This document shows positions 54,966 through 64,000 of a DNA stretch of 64,000 nucleotides, one piece after another. Numbering within the stretch: position 1 is the first letter of the stretch; the number at the start of each line of letters is the position of its first letter. This stretch comes from Dipteris shenzhenensis (lineage: Eukaryota > Polypodiophyta > Polypodiopsida > Gleicheniales), in NCBI GenBank assembly GCA_047967505.1, contig CM106540.1. One strand, given 5' to 3'. The position numbers and the translations under genes were made by a program. The notes beneath the pieces are model-generated. The model saw nothing but the letters and a program-made list of their open reading frames with translations. It ran no database searches and was not told the origin of the DNA.

Positions 54966-55855
54966 GCATTATTCTAGTGTTCAGCCAAACATTATAGGAT
55001 TAACAAAAGAAAGATGTTGTGACATTCTTCTATAGACAGAAGCATTATTTCAATGTTCAAATACCTCCAACTAGCGCTGTAGCTAGTTGTCCCTTGCAAC
55101 TTACACTTGACCTCTGCTGCACAAGCAGTGCTTGACAGTTGACAAAGTCCCCACAACTGAGCAAGCCTTCATCTATAGCTTCTTCAAGGTCGTCCAAAGC
55201 TTTGCTAAAATAAGAGCCTTTCACCTTTAAATTTGATTAAAATCCTTTTCTAGAGGCTCCTCAAAGAGGTGCGTCGTTCACCTTCTTGAGGATGGAGTAC
55301 ACCTTCATGGCTTGCCATATATCCATACGGCTAAGCCTTGATGCTTCCTCATATTCTAATAGAATACGTGGAAGCATCAAGGCTTAGCCATATGGATATA
55401 TAGCAAGCCTTGATGCTTTCTAAATATATACGACAAGGCTTGATGCTTCCCCGAACACGAGAAAGCAGCCGTATGGATATACGTCAAGCCATGAAGTCAT
55501 ACACTAATCTCAAGAAGGTGAGGGACACTGGGTTGCAGTTCTTCGAGGAGCTTCTAGAAGAGGATTTTACTTAGATTCAAAGGTGAAAGGCTCTTGTCAA
55601 TGAACCTTTGAAGGACCTAGAAGAAGCTATAAATGAAGGCTTGCCTTGTGGGGACTTTCTCAACTGTCGCGCATTGCTCGCAATAGAGGTCAATGCATAG
55701 GTTAGAGGAGGTACCTTGCTGAAGACTAGAAGCATAGGTTAGAGAAGTGTGAACACTAAAATAATGCTTCTGTGTGTTCTTGTTTGTGTAGAAAAATGTG
55801 ACAACCTCTTTCTTCTCTTAATCATTAATGTTTCGCTAAACACTATAATAATGCC
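54966..55855. repeat. 890-bp foldback (inverted-repeat) element
   Basis: The left half (54966-55349) matches the reverse complement of the right half (55369-55855) over nearly its full length. Shared landmarks read outside-in include GCATTATT…TAGTGTT, AGAAGCATTATTT…TGTTCA, ACAGTTGA(C/G)AAAGTCCCCACAA, CAAGCCTTCAT…ATAGCTTCTTC, AGAGCCTTTCACCTTT and TTCACCTTCTTGAG. The inner 41 bases (55309-55349 against 55369-55409) pair at 38 positions around a 19-base loop. The right arm has an extra insert of related sequence. No transposase is present, so it could be a foldback/MITE-like element or an inverted duplication able to make a long hairpin RNA. Confidence 0.88.
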
Positions 55856-56929
55856 TAGGTTTGGTTGGATTCCTTTCTCTCAAGCTTTAAATTTTTGGCA
55901 TATATGTATGGGCTGGTCTCTACCTTCGAGGTTCCAAGATTCTTTTGGGGCTACGCATCACAACTCTCCTCCAAAAAGGCCTCTTTCACCTTTTTCCTTT
56001 CCTTTCCGTTTGTCACATTCGCTATTGTATCATTTGCACAATGAAATATTGCATACGTTATAACTTCATTCATATGAAATGAAATGGTTTTTAGCATATT
56101 GCACATGATAGACTCTCTTATGCAAAACATTTTATTTTATAATTATGTTTCCCGTTTCTTATATTCAACAAGCTCTGCGCAAGTTTTCGCAAGTCCGCTC
56201 AAGCTTGTTTCTAACTCGCACACTTGTGCTTGCAGAGTACCTTCTTCAAGGGTTTTGAGCATAAGAAAAGTGGTATTCTTTTTTGGAGGAGTCTCTTTAA
56301 TTTCTTCATCAGTTAAAGGGCATGTACCATAGTGAAAAACCTTGGAGGCACGATTGTTGCTACTGCAAGTACATCGAATGTAGTCTTGATTTGTGACCTA
56401 ATGGTAAGGCATGGTATGGCAATTTCTTATCCTTCATTGTTTTCTCCATATTCTAATTCTTTTTGCTTTTCCATGCATGTAGAGCAATCAATCCAATCAA
56501 GAAAATTTTGAAACATAGATCAGCACAACTGAAACACTTTCCTTTTTAGTATATTTGATGATGAATGATTGTCAACTTTGCAAAGAACAATTCAAATAGA
56601 GACAACAACGCTCTTTGCTTTGAGGAATTATTGCAAGGTTGAGACAGGAAACAATCCGCAAAAGCAAGACTCAAATATGTGTGCAAAAGCTTTCATGCTT
56701 TTGGTGTTTGAGAAACGTGGGTTCCCGCTTAGTAGGAACAACAACAAATTGTGTGCCTTTCTTGAATACTCAACATTATAAAGCCTGATTGAGCGATCCA
56801 CAAGGAACTTTTGAGCAATGTCTATATAATGAATTGCTACCAAACTAGGAAATTCAAGCTTATTTACTTGATATTTATTGGATATACTCTATATCTACTA
56901 GATTAAAATAACCATTTTGTCCTCTTTAT

Positions 56930-57310
56930 CTAGAGAATTGTATTTCCTATGTAGCTATCTAAGAAACGTAAGTCTTTATATGGAGAACGAACTTGTTTTT
57001 ATATTTCTTATCTTGGGAGTTTGATTGCCTATATAGTGCTATCTAAGAAATGTGAACTTTTATACGGAGAATGAAGTGGATTTCACTTTTGCTATGTAGG
57101 GAATTTTATTTTCTATATAGCCCATGTATATTAGTATCTAGGAAATGTAAGCTTTTATATAGAGAGTGAAGTGGATTCCACATTTGCAAAGTAGATAATT
57201 GTATTTCCTATATAGCCCACTTACATCGATATCTAGGAAATGAGAGTTTTGATATGGAGAATGAAGAGGGTTCTACAATTCCTATACAGGAAATGAGGCT
57301 TTATCTAGCA
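56930..57310. repeat. ~95-bp tandem array, four units
   Basis: TATCTA(A/G)GAAA occurs at 56956, 57040, 57135 and 57230, spacings 84, 95 and 95. The shared unit continues (G)TAAGCTTTTATATGGAGAA then TGAAGTGGATT and CCTATATAGCCC. Units have diverged by roughly a fifth. Confidence 0.85.
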
Positions 57311-57581
57311 AATTAGCAAGAATGTATATTTTTATATGTAGTAATTGTAAGTATCTACATAGAGAATGACTTTTTTTTTCTAAGAAATAAGCAAGTATAG
57401 TGTCTTCTCCATGTAGGAAATGATTTTTTAAATTAAAAAATGAGCATTAAAAGAAAGCAATATATTTAGCATAAATAACAAACTTGTATAAATAAATAAC
57501 GAGCAATATACTTAGCATAATTAACAAACTTGTATATTTATACCATAAGGCAATCATCGTGTGTCTATCCATAAAACACTA

Positions 57582-57900
57582 CACTACAAGTGTTTGTCAT
57601 ATTCAATGCTTTTTTTGATAAAAAACACATAGGAATTTTTTCTCCCAACTCAAGAAAATGACACATTTAGCATCAAAAGCAAAGCGTCGATATTATGGTC
57701 ATAAAAGACGATGATATTTCTGTCGATACATGGCATTTTTTATGCTAGTAGAAATGCCAATATCAACGGTATTCTTGACGCTTGTCAGTTATTTCCTAGA
57801 TCTATTTTTGACGGTAATATCAATGCTATTATCAACACTAGTAAATATTTTTTGATGCTAAGATGGATGCTAATATGACACTAGTAAAATATCCCAAAGT
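57582..57900 (+). mobile_element. Possible CACTA transposon terminus
   Basis: CACTACAAG at 57582 matches the conserved tip of plant CACTA (En/Spm) elements. It is followed by about 300 bases with repeated subterminal-like words (GATGCTAATATGA, GACACTAGTAAA, TATCAACGGT). No transposase and no opposite terminus were found, so this may be an end fragment or chance. Confidence 0.35.
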
Positions 57901-58499
57901 TGTTTCGATGCTAAAATTGACACTAATTTTGGTAATCAATTGTATTGTATTGTTTGCATTTCTTGAGTACAAAATTGACCTATTACATTGTTTGAGGTCA
58001 AAATTTCCCTGTACATCCTATATAAAAGAAACTAGTCTACAAGGTTGCTCCCATCCTTTGAGCCACTACTCTCGACATCTTCATCATTGCTGCTACTGTC
58101 ACCATCGCCTCTTTTGCCAGCTCCATTTTCTCCTTTCACTCGGTGGGCTTCATTCAAATTCTCATCTCCATCCTCTTGTTCATCTGGCCAGCACACGTGT
58201 TGGAAGTTAGTATCTTTTAGTTTTTCAATTTGAGCATTTGAAAAAAATGGGTGTAGTAAGGTCTGACATTAAGGTGATCACTCCTAAAAGAAAAGGCTTT
58301 GGGGAATCCTTTTGATTTAAGTGATCTTGCTGAGGAAAAGCACAAATTCCCCTGTCTCTTTGAGGAAGTTCATCAAAGCTTCTATATTGTTACCATACAC
58401 ATATTCATACTCCTCATCTATATACTCTCGATCCATTTTTATTTCCTAACATTATAAGAATACACGTCACTTTCTTTGATTGACATGTTGCATTACAAA

Positions 58500-59490
58500 A
58501 TTACATACTAAAAGCATGCAAAATGACCAAGCATCATGCAAGTGTAGGGAAAAAATGAATATGCATCACATATGTGTAGGGGCGAAAATGGATTGGTGGC
58601 CTTCTAAGCATGCAAATGGGGCATGATGGACATGATACCTTTCATGAGACTTAAAATCACCTAATCTAAGGTTCGTGCAAAGTATCATGCCCATTGGATA
58701 CCACTTGCATGGTCAAGAGGCCATATTTCCATGTTTTTGACCATGAATCATACATGTGCAAAAAAAAAAGCCTCGATGGTCTTCTAAACATGAAAATGGA
58801 CCCGATGGACATGATAATTTGTGTGGGTCTTTTGAAAACCTAATTTAATTATAGTAAAAGTATCATGCCTAGTAGGCACGGTTTGCACGGTCAAGAAGTC
58901 ATATCTCCATGTTTTTGACTCTGCATCATGCATGGGTGTACAAAAACCTACCTCTGTGGCCTTCTACATATGAAAATGGGACCCAATGCCCATGAAACTT
59001 TGCAAAAGCCCTAAAATCACAACAGCCATTTGTAGGGTCAAGAAGCCATATTTCCATTTTTTTGCCCGTGCATCACGCATGGGCATACATAGAAATGCCT
59101 CAATGGCCTTCTAGGGATGAAAATGGGACGCGACGGGCATGGTACTTTGCATGGGCCTTAAGGGCATCTATGTTAAGGCTTGTGTAAATTATCATTCCCA
59201 TTGATTACCATTTGCATGGTCAAGAAGCCATATTTCCATGTTTTTGCCCATGTATCATGCATGGGCATACAAAAAATGCCCCAATGGACTTCTAAACTTA
59301 CAAATAGGACATGATGGCCATGAAACTGTGTGAAAGCCTTAAAATTACCTACTTAAAGGCCTGTGAAAATTACCATGCCCATTGGGTACCATTTGCATGG
59401 TCAAGAAGCTGTCTTTTCATAATTTCGACCATGCATCATGCATGTGCAAGGAAAAAATGTTTTGGTGGCCCTCTAAGCATGAAGTAGTTA
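58500..59490. repeat. ~180-bp satellite-like tandem array
   Basis: Five units can be followed by the phrase CCATATTTCCATGTTTTTG at about 58721, 58899, 59047, 59228 and 59409, giving spacings of 178, 148, 181 and 181. Each unit contains GGCCTTCTAAGCATGAAAAT, GGACATGAT(A/G), a run like TTAAAATCACCTA, ATCATGCCCATTGG, TTGCATGGTCAAGAAG and GCATCATGCATGGGC. Unit three carries a deletion of about 30 bases. The array has no coding content. Confidence 0.92.
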
Positions 59491-62330
59491 AGGAATACTA
59501 ATAGAAACCACTAAATAATGAAGGAAATGTATGTTACTCGAAGGTTGGCTATATGTATTAATAGGATATTACACAGTGGTGATGAACACATAGTTCAAAT
59601 TCATATTAAGTAACTAATCCAAATAGATGGAACTATGGAGGTAGACACATAAACTAAGAAGTCAAGTAGACTTTATTGTAATTTATAACCAAAAGAGTGT
59701 TACAAAGAATCCATAAGATGAATGAGCAACCATCTGAAATTTATGGGCCCAAGAAAACTCAAAGGTATATCTTAAGGGCATGCAAGACTCATGCAAGAGC
59801 TCAACAAAGTACCCAAGTAATTAGTCAAAGATTAGTAAGTTGGAGTAAGCCATAAGGCATTGCATAGTAGCATAGTTTCTTAAGATCAAAATGATAAAGA
59901 GTAAGCATGAGAATGTCAAACTAATATAAAGTGCAACATATAAGGTCAAACAAACCCATGATTTGCATGGAGTTTATTGGTATCAAAGTAAGGCCCAATA
60001 TGTGGGGGGTGGAACAAGCTAGAAGAAGGGCATATGGGACCTAAACAGACATGGATCTAAGATAAAAAGACAGTATACATAAGCATTATTGAGTACAAAG
60101 AAGAGGAGAAGAACATATACGCACAATTCTTGAGTAGATAGTCGATAGGGCATATGTAAACATGTTTAAAAAAAGGATCTATGGAATAATGAGAGAATGA
60201 CATAAACAAAACGTCAAGGCACGATTTGTACGTAGACGAGTCTTCTATACCAAATACACATCAATAAGATATGACAATGGCATATTGCAATGACATCTTT
60301 CAAAGAATAACACACAAAGGGCAGCATAAAGTGACCAAACTCCCCCCTCATGCATCCCCCCTCATGTCTTTGGGGAGGGACTTTGCATAGCAGTGGCTTG
60401 AAGGAGTAGTTACATTAAATGCAATAAACACAAGGCTAAAGGAGGCATTTACGAGTGCAATAAAAGGACTAACCAAAGGATGGAGGAGAAATAGAGACAA
60501 AGCATGAGAGAGCACATGGGTGGATTTGCTCAGGTTCACAAGTTGTGTTAAAGGTGAGAGACTTTATTGATTAGTGTCAAAAGTGGAACATGAGGTTGGG
60601 GAGGGTGTATCTTATTAATACACCATGGATTTAGAGTGTATTATATGGGATATGGGCCAATATTTAGGGGCTTGTGCCACGTCCCCAACACACACATACA
60701 CACATGCGCGCATACAATTTTCTCAATCAAAATTCCCACCCTTTCCCCCCCCTTTTTTTTGGCTTCTATGTTTGGTATTAATTGTATGGTTTAATCCCAT
60801 ATTTTCTAGTCTCTTTGCGTTACATTTTCTTGTACATATGCGTGTCTCTATTTTTATAGTCTTTTATTAATTTTTGTTCTCTAACTAATCAACCCTCCTC
60901 TAACTCTAAACCCTTTTTAAAAATTTTGTTTGGCTATTTCTTATGAGCTCATTTACAGTAGTTAATTTCCCTTTCTTTCTTTATCCCCTTAATCAATGTA
61001 CTTACAAATTTTTAATCTCTAAAGCTCCCATCTCTATAATCTTTTTTGAATCTTTAAGGTGTGTTCAAGTTCATAGGTAAAGCGATAACAAGCCAGGGAA
61101 TACATGCATTACCTGTCTTCCCAAATTCAACTACATTGTTCTAACAATTGGTTGGTTTAGATGGTGATAAGTAAGTGGACCCTAACCTTGGAACCTGGAC
61201 TACCTGATGGATTCAACATCCTTTTCCAATCTTGTGTTCTTATTTTAGACTCAATATGATTATAAATTCTCAATTTTGTTAGAATTTTTGTAAGTCCCAA
61301 CTTAGATGTCGTAAAGATTTTTGTACTTGTCTCATATATAACTTTTTATTTAAATGGTGGAATTAATTGTATGGCTCATTTATTGATGGGACTATTACAT
61401 CTACACACACACACACACTACTGCCACTGCCCCCCCCCCCTTTCCCTCGACCACCCCATCCATGTCTTTTAGAAAGGAAATTTCACGATAGTTAAAACAA
61501 GACTAAGGTGCCTCATTGATACATTAATTATTTAAAGAACGAAAAAGAACCCCTAACTCCAAAGACCTTGCACATAGCTAGGGGATAAACAATAATTACA
61601 CATTAGTAAGCCTTTCCTTTTTATAAAACCATAATAACTTATGTAATTGAGCTCACTCCTTGTATTACAAGATTTATGGCAAGGCTAGGGTTATTGGATA
61701 AAGTGAACGTGAGTATGCTAGAGGCTAATTTTGTTAGACAAATAGAGTCTTCTTTTAGATAGGAAGAATATAATTCTCTTTAGGTAAATAGGGCTTCTTA
61801 TCTCAATATCTTGGCACAAGCAAGTAAAGTAAAGATTAAAACCAAAAACAATATATTGAAAAGAGCAATATCTAGGGATCTTGGAAACAAGTAGTAGGCA
61901 AGGCTCATAAAGACTCTTCGGAATTTATGACTATAAAAGTTTTGAATGAGTTCAAAAATGCCATCAGGAGGCAAGGAGAATGAAGTTAAACTAGAGTCAA
62001 AGCATAAGGATACATAAGCTTAAATGTTTCTTTAGAAAGATATTACTAAAAATAAAGAGGTAAGAAGGAGGGTAGAAGACAAAAAGTGCTTGTGCACACC
62101 TGTGTGTGCATGTGCTAAAGTATCTAGTAGCACACGTTGGGTTAGTTTTGGGCTCAAGGAAGATTCTAAAGTGTAAGGCTGATTAGTTGAGATGCCTCCA
62201 ACGCTTGATCCCATTGTGTAGTAAATTACAAATTGTGCTATCTCTTACGTGTTAATGTTATAGCCTTTATTTTGGCAAGCCATGTACGATTAATGTACGT
62301 GTTAGAAAGCATGGAGTTGAGTTTAGATTC
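59491..62330. other. No recognised gene
   Basis: This is A/T-rich unique-looking sequence. Near 60700 (CA)n-like and C8-T8 runs occur, and near 61402-61441 an (AC)n run followed by a C10 run. No domain or RNA gene is seen. Confidence 0.45.
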
Positions 62331-62695
62331 AATGAATGAAACTTGTTACAAAGTTTTAAGTCATGCCAAAGAGGGTATTGCACCTTGTATGTAGTTGCAA
62401 TCTTTTGGCCCTTCATTTTAGCCTTAAGAAGGTGAATAATTATTGCAATGCTTGTTTCATTAAGGAGAATATTTTCTCTATCACATTTTGCATCTTTAAT
62501 CAAAGGATGGAGGCAAAAAGGCCTTTCTTTTGGACAACATATTGTTGAATGAATGAAACTTGTTACAAAGTTTTAAGTCATGCCAAAGAGGGTATTGCAC
62601 CTTGTATATGGTTGCAATATTTTGGCCCTTCATTTTAGCCTTAAGAAGGTGAATAATTATTGCAATGCTTGTTCATTAAGGGGACTTACAAGAAG
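62331..62695. repeat. ~145-bp direct repeat, 217-bp period
   Basis: AATGAATGAAACTTGTTACA begins at 62331 and again at 62548. The copies run about 145 bases with only a few differences (TGTAGTTGC versus TATGGTTGC) and are separated by about 70 unrelated bases. Confidence 0.93.
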
Positions 62696-63505
62696 CCAAT
62701 AAATGGGAAAATGGAACTTTGTCCATTGTATGTCCTACCTTACATGATTTGTTTATGTTTCCTCATGATATTTGAATGAAAGAAAGAAATTCGTAACACC
62801 ATCTTTGCTTTCAACATAAAAGATTGAAAAGGTAGAATCTATGTACTTTTTGAGCGTGCAAAGAGTGCCTTTGTGATGGATGTGGTTGGAAATTCTATTC
62901 TAGTAAAGATTAATGTTTCAATAGAAAATGGACATGTTTGCCTTAGAATTGGGGGAACATGAGTGTGTTGATAGGTGTGTTGGTGGATTATGTTAGAGCA
63001 ACCCATGTGAATGGCTATCCTGAGTGGAGCACGTGATGAAATCCTTAATTCTTGTTGAAGTGTTGTTTGGATAACTAGCTGAGGATCTTAGCACATGAGG
63101 GGAGATAGGATGGAAATGGATGCATTTGTTTATAGTGACTACATGTGATTCCCCATTGTAAACCCATCTTAATCCTTATGTTGTATTTGGAATAGGATAG
63201 GAGAAGAGCTACTTATTTCATAAATCCATACTAGCATGGGTGCTTCTTTTGAATTAGGAAAGTTGTGGTTTAGAATGGGTTTAGACTATAGAGTGGGAAT
63301 TCAAGACCCATATCTCTAATTAGCCCATGTGCAAAGATCTGGAGAATTCGAAAAGAAAAATGGGTTTTGAAATAATGAAACGTGTCAATAGTTTGGGATG
63401 CATTAGGATGCAATGGGAAACTGTTTGTCTGTTGTAAAGATGGACTTGGAAACCGTTTTAGATGAGCACATAGGAAAATGAGAAGTTGGGGAAGTTAGGA
63501 TGCGA
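62696..63505. other. No recognised gene
   Basis: This is unique-looking A/T-rich sequence. A phrase TTAGGATGCAATGGGAAA near 63406 resembles the flank of the LINE fragment to the right. Confidence 0.4.
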
Positions 63506-63508
63506 ATT

Positions 63509-63785
63509 TTTTTTTGCGAGTAAAAACATAAAAATTGTATTATCAAGAAAAGAAAATATGTACATAAAAAGAAGAAAAAACCGGGTGCCTTTCAAAGAAG
63601 GCAAGAGCGCTTAGTCCCAAGTATGACTTATTGCTCTGAAAGCATCATGTGTCTCTCTCTCTCAAAAATCGAACAGTTTGCCTAATTTCCTCTACAAAGA
63701 CGTTGATTGGCATCCTCACACTCTGCAACCCTCTAAACACCACGCCGATTCTATACTTCCAAATAATGGCAAACCTGATGAGAAG
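63509..63785 (-). mobile_element. 5'-truncated LINE, 3' end
   Basis: The minus strand encodes a C-terminal LINE peptide, FAIIWKYRIGVVFRGLQSVR then MPINVFVEEIRQTVRFLRER, ending in TGA near 63653. Then come about 140 bases of 3' UTR and a run of nine A (plus-strand T9 at 63509-63517). Similar sequence flanks both sides: ATGAGAAGTTGGGGAAG then TTAGGATGCGAA on the left, and ATGAGAAGTTGTGTTTGGA then TTAGGATGCAA on the right. This could be a diverged target-site duplication of about 28 bases. Confidence 0.72.
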
Positions 63786-64000
63786 TTGTGTTTGGATTAG
63801 GATGCAATTGGAAATCATGTGATATGTGGTTGGTTGTAGGGAGGCAATGTGAGAGAGAGAAGTTGCATGTGGGGGGCATGATGCAGGGGGAAAAAAAGCG
63901 AAGGAATCAAAAGGGCACTTTTGGGGGTACTGCCAGGGTGGCCTGTGAACCTGGACGCCAGCAAGCCAATGGGGAGGTGAATAAATAGGCTATAAGGGGT

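Noticed and set aside
1-64000. tRNA, rRNA or organelle-derived segments
   Set aside because: No cloverleaf, rRNA core sequence or plastid gene was recognised by eye. Only the weak pol III-like pair near 12.3 kb was kept as a low-confidence entry.

Overview
This is a window of plant nuclear DNA. It is gene-poor, full of decayed retrotransposons, microsatellites and minisatellites, and has very long introns. I cannot name the species. The intron sizes and the repeat mix fit a large-genome vascular plant such as a fern, lycophyte or gymnosperm, but that is a guess.

The one host gene I can support runs right to left across the left half. Four short minus-strand segments, each too small or too split to stand out alone, join in frame into the N-terminal half of a Mn-type cation diffusion facilitator, a metal tolerance protein of the MTP11 group. 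Exon 1 is 32188-31993, exon 2 is 31820-31714, exon 3 is 20506-20261 and exon 4 is 7855-7775. The introns are about 0.17, 11.2 and 12.4 kb, and the fourth is at least 7.7 kb. The remaining exons were not found and should lie beyond the left edge. Two of the donor sites appear to be GC rather than GT. One of them sits inside a perfect 75-bp tandem duplication.

The introns are filled with transposon remains. Intron 4 holds a degraded Ty1/copia element (0.95-3.85 kb, minus) and a LINE fragment (family A, 4.1-5.3 kb, minus). Intron 3 holds a hairpin-rich minisatellite (9.8 kb), a Gypsy-type fragment (10.5-11.8 kb, plus), a nearly full-length L1-like LINE (12.7-17 kb, minus), a dense cluster of GTAC/GTACGG motifs at its head (17.15-17.6 kb), and a second family-A LINE copy (17.8-19.5 kb, plus). 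Intron 2 holds two more family-A copies (22.2-23.8 and 24.65-25.85 kb, plus), several near-perfect 75-106 bp tandem duplications, an LTR with primer-binding site (29.6-30.2 kb) and the 3' end of a family-B LINE (31.1 kb).

To the right of the gene (32.2-64 kb) I see no convincing host gene. This part holds a copia 3' half with LTR (36.06-37.6 kb), a Gypsy integrase tail (37.6-38.2 kb), two inverted copies of LINE family B (38.6-40.4 kb plus; 46.2-53 kb minus, interrupted by a third copia fragment at 48.4-49.5 kb), and unusual tandem arrays: AAGCA-rich at 40.4-41.6 kb, a 31-bp unit at 41.57-41.73 kb, AGCATA-rich at 43.1-44.1 kb, a 95-bp unit at 57 kb and a roughly 180-bp unit at 58.5-59.5 kb. 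It also holds an 890-bp foldback element at 55 kb, a possible CACTA terminus and a 5'-truncated LINE at 63.5 kb. A 60-codon reading frame at 42.2-42.4 kb is the only other candidate gene.

All element identities come from reading motifs by eye. No database search was run.
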